Program-made: the position numbers and the translations under genes
Source: Clostridia bacterium
GTDB taxonomy: Bacteria > Bacillota > Clostridia > Oscillospirales > CAG-272
Direction: 5' to 3'
Assembly: GCA_017937135.1 (NCBI GenBank)
Contig: JAGBEE010000028.1
Location: forward strand, 1 to 64,000
Length of the DNA stretch: 64,000 nucleotides
The notes under the pieces: generated by a model
The model's input: only the letters and a program-made list of their open reading frames with translations
Told to the model about the DNA's origin: nothing
The model's database searches: none
Shown: positions 1-9,200 of the stretch, piece by piece
Layout: each line of letters opens with the position of its first letter
Numbering within the stretch: position 1 is the first letter of the stretch

Positions 1-113
1 GGCGTACTTCGTACGGTAGAGTGCGAGGTCGCGCCTAAAAAACAGATATTAAAACGAAGAGAGCTTGCAACAAAACCGCAAGCTCTCAACCTTAAAATTT
101 TACTAAAATAATT
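1..113 (-). repeat. Dispersed repeat, copy 1 (with terminator-like hairpin)
   Basis: The reverse complement of this stretch matches 40647-40758 closely. Shared blocks are a TATTTTAGTAAA segment, a GAGAGC(T)TTG-type hairpin, a TAATRTCTGTTTTTTAGGCG segment, and the palindrome CGTACGAAGTACG. The hairpin arms are 59-68 and 78-87. Read on the minus strand they are followed by a T-rich run, so the element may also terminate nahK transcription. The copy is cut by the window edge and may continue to the left. Confidence 0.75.
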
Positions 114-180
114 GTTTATACTTAATTTCAAGAGGGAATGTATCTGTTTTTGGTCTGCGCTTATTGCAACATCCCCTTTG

Positions 181-1260
181 TTAAATGTATTTTTGAATTA
201 TATTCCTCATATCATCAACATGCTTTTCCATCTCGGAAACAAGCTTAAACTGCGTTCTTGCACGGTCAAGATTATGTCCTTCTCTTGATATTCTAAAATA
301 TGTATCGCCATTTAAGTGGTCAGATAAGAATCTCATACCACATTCAAGAGTAAGCATAATAGAAGCATAGGGAAGAAGGTCAATTTCAACCTTAGTAAGT
401 GACTTTGCGCATGTTTCAAGATATCCCTTTGTAAATGACTCATAAAGTCCTAAATCAAAGTCAACAAGGCTTAAATTCTTTTCATCCTCAGCTGCGTGTG
501 TTGCACCAAAGCGAATAGCATCACCAAAGTCAAATAAATATGAGCCTGGCATAACAGTGTCAAGGTCAATAACAGCCGCTGGCTTACCAGTTTTTTCATC
601 AAAGAGAACATTATTTAGCTTTGTATCGTTATGAGTAACTCTCATTGGCAAGGAGCCATCATTAAGCCTGTCCATAAACATAGACATAAATGCACGACGA
701 GCTCTTACAAATTCAACCTCACTTGAAACCTCGCTTAAACGGCCAGAAAGGTTATTTTCAACAGCCTTTTCAAAATCGTTATATCTTGACGGGGTATTGT
801 GGAAATTCTTAATCGTTTCGTTAAGCTTAGATGCGTCAAAATCGCTTAAATCTTGAGCAAAGTTACCAAAAGCAATGCCTGACTGATAAAAATGCTCTGG
901 ATTTTCCATCTTTTCAATAGTAAATGCGCTATCAATAAATTTGTACATTCTATACGCATCACCATCAAAAAAAATATATTTTTTGCCATCTGGAGCTGAC
1001 AAAAAGTGCAACGTAGCCCTTTGTGGGTCTTGACCAATTGCCTGAGCCTTTTTTCTTATATGATGCGTAACACTTTGAATGTTAGACATAAGCCCATCAA
1101 CGTCAGCAAAAATAGAGGTGTTGATTTTTTGTAAAGTATATTGTCCTTTATCAGTTTTAATTAAAAAGGTTGAGTTTATATGTCCATTTCCAAGAGGTTC
1201 GGACGAAATAATTTTTTCATCGGGTAAAAAAATTGATGCAACTTCAAGAATTTTATCCAT
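181..1260 (-). CDS. nahK: N-acetylhexosamine 1-kinase (NahK-like, phosphotransferase family)
   Basis: 359 aa with the aminoglycoside-phosphotransferase/choline-kinase fold. It resembles bifidobacterial NahK along its whole length: an N-terminal GNGHINSTFL loop, the INTSIF segment, the catalytic VTHNDTKLNNVLFD block (HND about residues 210-212), and IDLDT then FDFGD metal-binding segments (about 231-247). NahK phosphorylates GlcNAc/GalNAc at C1 in the lacto-N-biose/galacto-N-biose pathway, feeding mucin and milk-glycan sugars into UDP-sugar metabolism. The start at 1260 has a GGAGC ribosome binding site. It has its own promoter, divergent from yfmF. No phosphorylase or uridylyltransferase of the pathway is visible, but the downstream side is cut by the window edge. 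The family call is firm; the exact sugar specificity is inferred. Confidence 0.85.
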   Translation of the reverse strand: MDKILEVASIFLPDEKIISSEPLGNGHINSTFLIKTDKGQYTLQKINTSIFADVDGLMSNIQSVTHHIRKKAQAIGQDPQRATLHFLSAPDGKKYIFFDGDAYRMYKFIDSAFTIEKMENPEHFYQSGIAFGNFAQDLSDFDASKLNETIKNFHNTPSRYNDFEKAVENNLSGRLSEVSSEVEFVRARRAFMSMFMDRLNDGSLPMRVTHNDTKLNNVLFDEKTGKPAAVIDLDTVMPGSYLFDFGDAIRFGATHAAEDEKNLSLVDFDLGLYESFTKGYLETCAKSLTKVEIDLLPYASIMLTLECGMRFLSDHLNGDTYFRISREGHNLDRARTQFKLVSEMEKHVDDMRNIIQKYI

Positions 1261-1290
1261 AAAAAGCTCCTAAATAATATTATTTTAATC

Positions 1291-1319
1291 ATTATAACAT
1301 ATATAAAATTAAAAGTAAA
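1291..1319 (-). promoter_or_regulatory. Promoter of nahK
   Basis: On the minus strand, -35 TTTACT (1314-1319) and -10 TATAAT (1291-1296) are 17 bp apart, about 30 bp upstream of the nahK start codon. Confidence 0.7.
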
Positions 1320-1336
1320 TATTTTATTTTAAAATA

Positions 1337-1365
1337 TTGAAAATTCTAACACAATGTAGTAAAAT
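1337..1365 (+). promoter_or_regulatory. Promoter of the yfmF-yfmH-lgt-folD operon
   Basis: -35 TTGAAA (1337-1342) and -10 TAAAAT (1360-1365) with a 17-bp spacer, about 40 bp before the yfmF start. It is divergent from the nahK promoter. Confidence 0.75.
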
Positions 1366-1403
1366 ATAAAATGGACTATAATTTCATTTATTAAGGAGAA
1401 AAT

Positions 1404-2681
1404 ATGAAAACAAGAATAATTGAAATAGCAAAGGGAGTAAAACTCAATTATATAAACACAGATAAATTTAAAACTAACTACGTGTCCTTTAATTTTGTTG
1501 CACCTTTAACAAAGAAGGACGCGCATTATAATGCGATGCTCCCACTTATAATGATGAGAGCGTGCGAAAAGTATCCCTCACAGGCAGAAATCAATAAAAG
1601 ACTTCAATATCTATACTCAGGGGATATAGGTGCAAGAAATGATGCGTTTGGAGAGTATCAGATATTTGGTATGAAGGTAAATATGCTAAATAACAGATTT
1701 ACACCCGATACCGATGTAACTATTGAAACAATAGATTTGCTTTGCCAAATGATATTCAAGCCATATCTTGTAAATGGGGTATTTGATAAGGAATTTACAA
1801 ATGGAGAAAAAATCAATTTAATAGATACCATAGAGGCAGAAATCAACAACAAGGGCAAATATGCTATAAAGCGCTTAATGAGCGAAATGTGCAAGGATGA
1901 GGTGTATGGCATATCCAACTACGGTAGTGTAGAGGATGTTGAAAAAATCACGAGCGAGTCGCTTTATGATGCATATCAAAGAGCACTTAAGACTTATAAC
2001 ATAGAAATTTACGTAGTGGGCGACTGTGACATAGATGCAGTATGTCAGAAATTCAAAGAGAATTTTGACACTATTGAAAGAGCACCAATTGAAGTTGAGC
2101 GAACACCAATTGTAGAAAAGGCGACAAGTATTAAAGAGGTTGTCGATATTGAAAACGTACAGCAGGGCAAGCTCGTTTTAGGCTTTAGAACAGGATATGA
2201 TTACAAGGAGAACAAATACCACCTTTTACAGCTATTTAACGAGATTTATGGTGGCTCTCCAACAGCTAAGCTCTTTATGAACGTAAGAGAAAAAATGAGC
2301 CTTTGCTACTATTGTCGTTCAATGGTAAATCAAAGAACGGGTATTATGCTTGTAAGCTCTGGCGTAGAGGCTAAAAACAAGGAAATTGCGCAAAATGCAA
2401 TAGTTGAGCAGCTTGATATGATAAAAAATGGCGAAATTACAGATGAGGAATTTATAAACGCCAAAAAATCAATTAAAAATGGATATATGTCTATATACGA
2501 CAGTGCAGAGGCAATGGAAACATGGGTATTCTTAAGAAGCCTATGCGATATAATTACCACTCCAAAGGACGAGTGCGAAAAAATAGCAAAAACAACCATT
2601 AAGGAAATAGAAGAAATTGCAAATAGAATCACCCTTGATACAGTTTACTTTTTAAAGGGTGAGGAAAAGGAGGAGAAATAA
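1404..2681 (+). CDS. yfmF: M16-family peptidase-like protein YfmF (EF-P 5-aminopentanol modification-associated)
   Basis: 425 aa, M16 (insulinase-type) fold, with an AAGGAG site before the ATG. It lacks the HxxEH zinc motif in the N-terminal domain, as expected of the inactive partner in M16 pairs; the following gene carries the motif. In Bacillus subtilis the corresponding pair (ymfF/ymfH) has been linked to 5-aminopentanol modification of elongation factor P; that role is transferred by homology. The stop overlaps the next start as TAATG at 2679-2683, so the two products are probably made in coupled fashion and may form a heterodimer. Confidence 0.85.
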   Translation: MKTRIIEIAKGVKLNYINTDKFKTNYVSFNFVAPLTKKDAHYNAMLPLIMMRACEKYPSQAEINKRLQYLYSGDIGARNDAFGEYQIFGMKVNMLNNRFTPDTDVTIETIDLLCQMIFKPYLVNGVFDKEFTNGEKINLIDTIEAEINNKGKYAIKRLMSEMCKDEVYGISNYGSVEDVEKITSESLYDAYQRALKTYNIEIYVVGDCDIDAVCQKFKENFDTIERAPIEVERTPIVEKATSIKEVVDIENVQQGKLVLGFRTGYDYKENKYHLLQLFNEIYGGSPTAKLFMNVREKMSLCYYCRSMVNQRTGIMLVSSGVEAKNKEIAQNAIVEQLDMIKNGEITDEEFINAKKSIKNGYMSIYDSAEAMETWVFLRSLCDIITTPKDECEKIAKTTIKEIEEIANRITLDTVYFLKGEEKEEK

Positions 2682-3979
2682 TGAGCTATACAGTAAAAGA
2701 AAACAAAATGCTTGGCGAAAAATACTATACCTTTAAGCACAAAAGTGGACTTGAAGTATTTGTTTTTCCTAAAAATATGACAACCTCATATGCAATTTTT
2801 GCAACAAGATACGGTGCAGTCGATAACAGATTTAAGCTCGACACCGACAAAGAGTTTACAAGCGTTCCTGACGGGATAGCGCATTTTTTAGAGCACAAAA
2901 TGTTCGAGTGTGAAAACGGTATCGACGCATTTGAGCGCTATGCAAAAACAGGCGCAAACGCAAACGCATTTACAGGAAATAATCTAACAGGCTATATTTT
3001 CTCCTGTACCGAGAATTTTTATGAATCACTTGAAATTTTGCTTGACTTTGTAACCCACCCATACTTTACTGAAAAAACAGTTCAAAAGGAGCAGGGAATC
3101 ATAGGTCAAGAAATCAAAATGTATGAGGATAACCCTGGCACAAGGCTTCATAGAGAGCTATTAAAGGCTCTTTATAAGAAAAATAAAATGAGAGTAGATA
3201 TTGCAGGCACAGTAGATTCTATTGCCGAAATTACCGCGGAAATACTCTATAAATGCTACAACACCTTTTACAACCTTAGAAATATGACTCTTGCAGTATG
3301 TGGCGACGTAACACCAAAGGAGGTAGAGGAAATTTGCGACAAGGTGCTTAAAACTGCTGAAAATATCACAGTTATAAGAGATACCGAGGACGAAGACGAG
3401 CCAAAAGAGGTATATAAGAAAAGAGCAGTGTGCAAGCTTGACGTATCAAAGCCTATTATGGCTATTGGCGTAAAGGACGTAAATATTCCCAAGGACGTTA
3501 AGGAAAGAACCAAAAAGGCATATGCTACTGAAATTCTTGATGAAATCTTATTCTCACAGTCCTCAGATTTTTATAACAAGCTATATTCACAAAACCTTAT
3601 TTCACAGGACTTATCAAGTGGATGTGAAATAACAAAGAATTGCTCCTTCAATGTAATTTCTGCTGAAACAAGCGACCCCGAAAGAGTATATTCTGAATTT
3701 TGCGAATACGTTGAGGAAATGAAGAAAAAAGGGCTTGACAAGGAGGCATTTGAGCTTTCAAAAAGAACGGTTTATGCATCAAATATCAAATCCTTTGACT
3801 CCGTTGAGGATATAGCAAACAACTTTATTTTCAACTATTTTGATGGTGCAGATATACTTGATACACCCGAAATAATAAATTCTATCACCCTTGAATACGT
3901 AACAGACCTTTTAAATGATACCTTCAAGGAAGAATATTATGCAATGTCGATAGTTGAGCCTATCGGAAAGGACAAATAA
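2681..3979 (+). CDS. yfmH: M16-family zinc peptidase YfmH (EF-P 5-aminopentanol modification-associated)
   Basis: 432 aa. The N-terminal domain has the inverted zinc motif HFLEH (about residues 68-72) and a downstream acidic stretch (GQEIKMYED, about 150) that supplies the third ligand in M16 enzymes. This marks it as the catalytically competent member of the pair, with yfmF as the inactive partner. It starts in a TAATG overlap with yfmF and ends in another TAATG overlap with lgt. Function in EF-P modification is known for the Bacillus homologue and inferred here; a general oligopeptidase role is the alternative. Confidence 0.87.
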   Translation: MSYTVKENKMLGEKYYTFKHKSGLEVFVFPKNMTTSYAIFATRYGAVDNRFKLDTDKEFTSVPDGIAHFLEHKMFECENGIDAFERYAKTGANANAFTGNNLTGYIFSCTENFYESLEILLDFVTHPYFTEKTVQKEQGIIGQEIKMYEDNPGTRLHRELLKALYKKNKMRVDIAGTVDSIAEITAEILYKCYNTFYNLRNMTLAVCGDVTPKEVEEICDKVLKTAENITVIRDTEDEDEPKEVYKKRAVCKLDVSKPIMAIGVKDVNIPKDVKERTKKAYATEILDEILFSQSSDFYNKLYSQNLISQDLSSGCEITKNCSFNVISAETSDPERVYSEFCEYVEEMKKKGLDKEAFELSKRTVYASNIKSFDSVEDIANNFIFNYFDGADILDTPEIINSITLEYVTDLLNDTFKEEYYAMSIVEPIGKDK

Positions 3980-5061
3980 TGAATACGCTTTCGTTTCCCG
4001 GCTTGGGAATTGGAGAGTTTGAATTAAATGAAAAAGCATTTTTAAACGTGCACTGGTACGCCTTGATTATTATGACAGGAATAATAGTGGCAGTGCTTTA
4101 TGTATGGTTTCGCTTTAGAGAATACAAGTTTAAGACCGACGACCTTATTGATATGGCAATATGGGTAATAATTTCGGGAATAATAGGTGCTCGCTTATAT
4201 TTTATACTATTCAAACTTGATTATTATATTGTACTCCCAGAGGATCTAGGTGGCACAGATAGCTTTTTTGCCAACCTTGGAGAGTCCCTTAGAAGAATGA
4301 TAGCAGTATGGGAGGGTGGACTTGGAATATACGGTGGAGTAATTGCTGGTGGTATTGCAGGATGCTTAGTGGCAAAGCACAAAAAAATGAATATCCTTCA
4401 AACACTTGACTTTTTAGCTCCTGGAGTAATGCTCGCTCAGTCCATTGGTAGATGGGGTAACTTCTTTAATGTAGAGGCGTTTGGCGGACTTACCGACGGA
4501 CCATTAAGAATGTGCTCACCCACAATAGCTAATTATTTAGCAAGACATGATTATATTGAATACAATTCAACCGAATATGCACAGATTTTATCAGGAGAGC
4601 TTGGTGTGCATCCAACCTTCTTTTACGAGTCAATGTGGAACCTTGTTGGCTTCCTTGCAATATGGCTCATATTTGTGCAAATACCGAAAACAAAGAAATT
4701 CCACAAATTCCACGGACAAATTTTCTACATGTACCTAATATGGTACGGTCTTGGCAGATTTTGGATAGAGGGCTTACGTACAGACAGCCTATATCTAATT
4801 GAAGGAGTAATAAGAATTTCACAGCTTGTAGCGTTAATTTCACTAATAGTTGGCACAGCCCTTATGATTTATAGCTTTGTAAAGCTTCATCGAAGGGAAG
4901 AAAACACTCTTGTCAAGGTTCTGAACAGAGAAGCGATAATTGCTGAAAACGAAAAGAAGCTCAAGGAAGAAGAAAGTAAACAAAAAGAGGAAAAGAATAA
5001 TGGCACAAATAATAAACGGGAAACAGGTGTCTCAAAATCTAAGAGAAAAACAAAAAAGTGA
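3979..5061 (+). CDS. lgt: Prolipoprotein diacylglyceryl transferase
   Basis: 360 aa polytopic membrane enzyme that transfers diacylglycerol from phosphatidylglycerol to the lipobox cysteine of prolipoproteins. Visible signatures are the N-terminal HWYAL segment (about 25-29), the [11 protein letters not shown] loop (about 110-120), and the Lgt signature around [15 protein letters not shown] (about 156-170). Seven hydrophobic segments fit the family. The C-terminal 50 or so residues form a very lysine/glutamate-rich tail not needed for the core fold. The last 62 bases overlap folD in another frame. Substrates nearby include the lipoproteins at 6264 and 39756. Confidence 0.95.
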   Translation: MNTLSFPGLGIGEFELNEKAFLNVHWYALIIMTGIIVAVLYVWFRFREYKFKTDDLIDMAIWVIISGIIGARLYFILFKLDYYIVLPEDLGGTDSFFANLGESLRRMIAVWEGGLGIYGGVIAGGIAGCLVAKHKKMNILQTLDFLAPGVMLAQSIGRWGNFFNVEAFGGLTDGPLRMCSPTIANYLARHDYIEYNSTEYAQILSGELGVHPTFFYESMWNLVGFLAIWLIFVQIPKTKKFHKFHGQIFYMYLIWYGLGRFWIEGLRTDSLYLIEGVIRISQLVALISLIVGTALMIYSFVKLHRREENTLVKVLNREAIIAENEKKLKEEESKQKEEKNNGTNNKRETGVSKSKRKTKK

Positions 5062-5848
5062 GACAGAGGCACTATTTCAAAAATACGGCAAAAGACCTGG
5101 TCTTGCAGTAATCATAGTAGGTGAGGACCCTGCATCTAAGGTATATGTAGCAAATAAGGAAAAGGCGTGCATTGAGGTTGGATTTCATTCGGAGCTCTAT
5201 CGCTTACCTGAAGAAACAACAATGCATGAGCTTTTAGAGCTCATTGAGAAGCTTAATAATGACGATAAAATTCACGGTATTCTTTGTCAGCTCCCATTAC
5301 CTAAGCATCTTGACGAGGAAAAGGTTATTCTTGCAATAAATCCAAGCAAGGACGTAGATGCCTTCCACCCTGTAAACACAGGAAAAATAATGATAGGAAA
5401 TCACAGCTTCCTGCCCTGTACACCTGCTGGTGTTATGAAGCTTATTGAATCAACAGGCACCGAAATTTCAGGCAAGGAATGTGTTGTAATAGGCAGAAGT
5501 AACATAGTAGGCAAGCCACAAGCAATGCTTCTTTTGCAAGCAAATGGAACAGTTACAATATGTCATTCAAGAACAAGGAATTTAAAAGAGGTAACAAAAA
5601 GAGCAGATATCTTAGTCGTTGCAATAGGCAAGGCAGACTTTATAACTGGCGATATGATTAAAGAGGGCGCAGTTGTAATAGACGTAGGAATGAACAGAAA
5701 TAAGGAAGGCAAATTAACAGGCGACGTAGATTTTGCATCCTGTGAAAAGAAAGCATCCTTTATAACCCCCGTTCCTGGTGGAGTAGGACCTATGACAATA
5801 ACAATGCTTCTTGAAAACACCTTGACCGCCTTTAAAGAAACTCTATAA
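5000..5848 (+). CDS. folD: Bifunctional methylene-tetrahydrofolate dehydrogenase/cyclohydrolase
   Basis: 282 aa. FolD interconverts 5,10-methylene-, methenyl- and 10-formyl-THF. The start is set at 5000 (MAQIINGKQ, with an AGAGG site) because homology begins there, although the frame is open further upstream. The catalytic YVxxK (about residues 49-53), the QLPLPKHL block, the KDVDAFHP segment and the nucleotide-binding GRSNIVGKP loop (about 165-173) are all present. The C-terminus has the signature [11 protein letters not shown]. It overlaps lgt by 62 bases and is followed at once by a strong terminator, so it is the last gene of the operon. Confidence 0.95.
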   Translation: MAQIINGKQVSQNLREKQKSETEALFQKYGKRPGLAVIIVGEDPASKVYVANKEKACIEVGFHSELYRLPEETTMHELLELIEKLNNDDKIHGILCQLPLPKHLDEEKVILAINPSKDVDAFHPVNTGKIMIGNHSFLPCTPAGVMKLIESTGTEISGKECVVIGRSNIVGKPQAMLLLQANGTVTICHSRTRNLKEVTKRADILVVAIGKADFITGDMIKEGAVVIDVGMNRNKEGKLTGDVDFASCEKKASFITPVPGGVGPMTITMLLENTLTAFKETL

Positions 5849-5858
5849 ATATACTTTA

Positions 5859-5897
5859 AATTACGCAATTTCTTTTTTGGAAATTGCGTAATTTTTT
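5859..5897 (+). terminator. Rho-independent terminator after folD
   Basis: A 14-bp perfect stem, AATTACGCAATTTC (5859-5872) with GAAATTGCGTAATT (5880-5893), followed by a T run to 5897. Confidence 0.92.
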
Positions 5898-5900
5898 ATG

Positions 5901-6060
5901 CACACTAAAGCGCGATAAGAGCCTCCATTTGACGAGGCGCCTTGTGGCATGCCTTGTGCAGAACTCCCAGCTGTGCTGACTGAGGGAGAGATACACCACA
6001 TAGCCTCCACTTGTCAGGGGAGGTGGATGCCGAAGGCAGACGGAAGGGTAGTCAAAGCAA
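5901..6060. repeat. MITE/REP-like noncoding repeat (degenerate)
   Basis: About 160 bp of unusually GC-rich sequence in an AT-rich intergenic region. It holds a series of small hairpins: GCCTCC...GAGGC (about 5921-5938), CTCCC...GGGAG (about 5963-5989), CCTCC...GGAGG (about 6004-6023) and ATGCCGAAGGCA (about 6027-6038). The CTCCACTTGTCAGGGGAGG and GCCGAAGGCAGACGGAAGG segments look like a short interspersed repeat I recall from many gut Clostridia genomes. There is no ORF or transposase in it. The remaining 6061-6187 shows only AT-rich spacer. Confidence 0.6.
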
Positions 6061-6187
6061 AAATTAACACTTTTTTCATTCATTGATATATCTTATAAAA
6101 GGCATTATAAATTAAATAAAGTTCAAAGGAGAAAACACTCAAAAGAAAAGCAACCTTCAAAAATAAAAATAAAAATTTCCATTTAAC

Positions 6188-6216
6188 TTGAAAATATAAT
6201 ACACGTGTGTTAAAAT
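6188..6216 (+). promoter_or_regulatory. Promoter of the LRR lipoprotein gene
   Basis: -35 TTGAAA (6188-6193) and -10 TAAAAT (6211-6216), 17-bp spacer, 48 bp before the start codon. The spacer holds the palindrome ACACGTGTGT. Confidence 0.7.
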
Positions 6217-6263
6217 TAAAATAATATTTAAAGAAATTATCTGTATAAAGAAGGAGAAATAAA

Positions 6264-9200
6264 ATGACAAAAAAATCACTAACATTATTACTCGTACTTA
6301 TGTTGTCAATAATGCTTGTATTTGCATTTGCGTCCTGTGGCGGAAGCGAAAACCCAAGCGATATAAGCACCGATACAGGCACAGGGAACACACCAGGTCA
6401 CACCCACTCATATGGTAAATGGGTAACCAATAAGGAGCCTACCTGTACCGAGACAGGAGAGAAGAAGCAGACCTGCTCCTGTGGTGATGTTAAAATCGAA
6501 GCAGTTGAGGCAACAGGACATACTGAGCAAGTGCTCGAAGCGAAAGAGCCTACCTGTACAGAGGAAGGCTTGACCGAAGGCGTAAAATGCTCAGTCTGCG
6601 GGGAATTATTAGTTGAACAAACAGCGATTGCTAAGATTAATCACAGCTTTACAAATGGAATTTGCACTGTATGTGACCTTGATGTAAATAGCGAAGGACT
6701 TGCATACACTATGTCTGATGACGGAACTTATGCAATAGTAACAGGCATAGGTGACTGCTGGGATAGTGAAATTTATATTCCTGCAACATACAGAAATTTA
6801 CCTGTAAAGAGAATAGAAACTAATGCGTTTCATGGAAAAACCTATATAACAGGTATTCATATGCCTGATACTATGACCATAGTTGATAATCAAGCGTTTA
6901 TGGGCTGTAGTGGGCTTAAAAATGTGACTATTGGGTGTAATATGACCGAATTAAATAGCTGGACCTTTGGAGACTGTACATCACTTGAAACAATAGTAAT
7001 ACCCAATAGTGTAACTATTATGGATACGTATGTTTTCTCTGGTTGCACCAGTCTCAAAAATATAACTCTGCCCAAAAGCCTTAGAGGAATACCAGATGGA
7101 GCGTTTTCCGTTTGTACATCTCTTGAAAGCATTGAACTGCCAAGCAGCATTACATACGTAGGAAGTGCAGCATTTAAAAACTGTACATCTCTTAAGAATA
7201 TAGTTGTTCCTGATAACGTAGCATCTATAGGTGCAGGTGCATTTGGAGGCTGTTCAAGCCTTGAAAGCATGACAATACCATTTGTTGGTTCAAGAAAGAG
7301 CGCAAAAACAGCAAGCGCAGAAACCTTGTTTGGATACATATTCTATACATCAGCCTATGACGGAGCAACAGCGGTAGAACAATATGATGGCTCAAATGAG
7401 GTTACGTATTATATTCCATCTTTTTTAAGAAATGTAACAATAACAGATGCAGGAATTCTTCCATATTCATTTTATAATTGCTCAATGATTACAAACATAA
7501 CTATTCCTCAAAACTTGACAAGTATAGGTGCGTGTGCATTTTCGGGTTCAGGTATAACAAGCTTTAAAATTCCTTCCAAAGTAAGTGTGATAGAACGCTC
7601 TTTGTTCTATAGATGCAAGTCACTTGTAAGTGTGGAGATACCGAATGGTGTAACAAGTATAGAGTATGGTGCATTTTCAGAATGCTCAACTCTTGAAAGC
7701 TTAATAATACCTGATACAGTTACAAGTTTTAGTGGAACTTTGCAAAATTGCTCCTCGTTAAAGACCCTTGTTATAGGTAAAGGAATAACGAATCTACCAA
7801 AAGCCTTTCTTTTTGGTTGCTCTAAACTCAGAAGCTTAACGATACCCTTTGTTGGCTCAAGCAAGGATGCAACTTTAAAAAGTGAAAGTACGTTGTTTGG
7901 ATATATATTTGGAGATACATCTTATACTGGTTCGGTTAAAATTAGGCAATGGTATTCATATGGTACCAATGGCACATGGAGAGATTATTACATTCCAAAA
8001 TGCTTATGGGAAGTAACTGTAACGGGAGGCGCAGTTTTAAGTGGTGCGTTTTTTGGCACTTATATTGAAAAGCTTACATTATGTGAAGATGTTTCAGAAA
8101 TAGAAGAGTATGCTTTTTATTATTCAAATTTAATAGTTTTAGAAAACAAAACTGGAATAACCCCACCTGAAAAAGCATTTGGTTATAACTACAAGTATTG
8201 CGGTGATACTTCAAGAGTTACTATCACAGAAGAAGGCTTTGTATTTTCTGCTTCTAATAGATTGATGGGGTATTGGGGAGATTCCCATGTTATAGTTTTG
8301 CCTGAAAAATATAATGGAAGCACATATACAATAGCTAAAAGAGCATTCTTTTACACTTCTTTAACTAAAGTATTTATTCCCAATAGCGTGGGCTCAATAG
8401 GTGAGAATGCGTTTTATCAAACAGGGGCTAAAATTTATTGCGAAGTGGAAAGTCAACCAACATCATGGAACCCCGATTGGGAATATGGAGGTTCTTCAAT
8501 CACCTGGGGATGTGCAGTTACCGAAGATGGGCTGATTTATCAAAAAAATGACAATGAAGGAGTAAGTATCATTGGATATATTATGGAGATTGATAATGAT
8601 TTAATCATTCCATCAATAATAGACGGTTTACCGGTTAATGCAATAGCTGGCTTATATGCTTGCACCTCACTTACAAGTGTAACAATACCCGATAGTGTAA
8701 CCTCAATAGGGGATAATGCATTTTATAATTGCACCTCACTTACAAGTATAACCATACCAAATAGCGTAACATCAATAGGATGGCATGCATTTGAAGATTG
8801 CACCTCACTTACAAGCATAACCATACCAAATAGCGTAACATCAATAGGAACCTATGCATTCTATAATTGCACCTCGCTTGTAGAAATCAATTTCAATGCA
8901 ACAGCTATGGATGATTTAAGTGAAGATAACTATGTATTCTCTTATGCAGGAGAAGACGGAAACGGAATAAAGGTAACTATTGGTAAGAATGTAACAAGAA
9001 TACCTGCCTATTTATTTTATAATAGTTATGATGGTCCCAATCAGTGGCCAGTAAATATAATAAGTGTAGAATTTGAAGAAGGAAGCGTATGTGAAAGTAT
9101 AGGAATAGGTGCATTCTTTGATTGCACCTCGCTAAAAGAAGTACATATAAGTGATATAGCAAGCTGGTGTAATATATCATTTAGTGGTGCTTCTTCAAAT

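Noticed and set aside
6890..7339. 149-aa open frame on the minus strand
   Set aside because: It lies antisense to the LRR gene; its repetitive Val/Leu/Pro-rich translation mirrors the repeats. No ribosome binding site.
8661..8880. Regular 69-bp repeats as a CRISPR or noncoding satellite
   Set aside because: They are in frame within the LRR protein and encode the 23-residue repeat.
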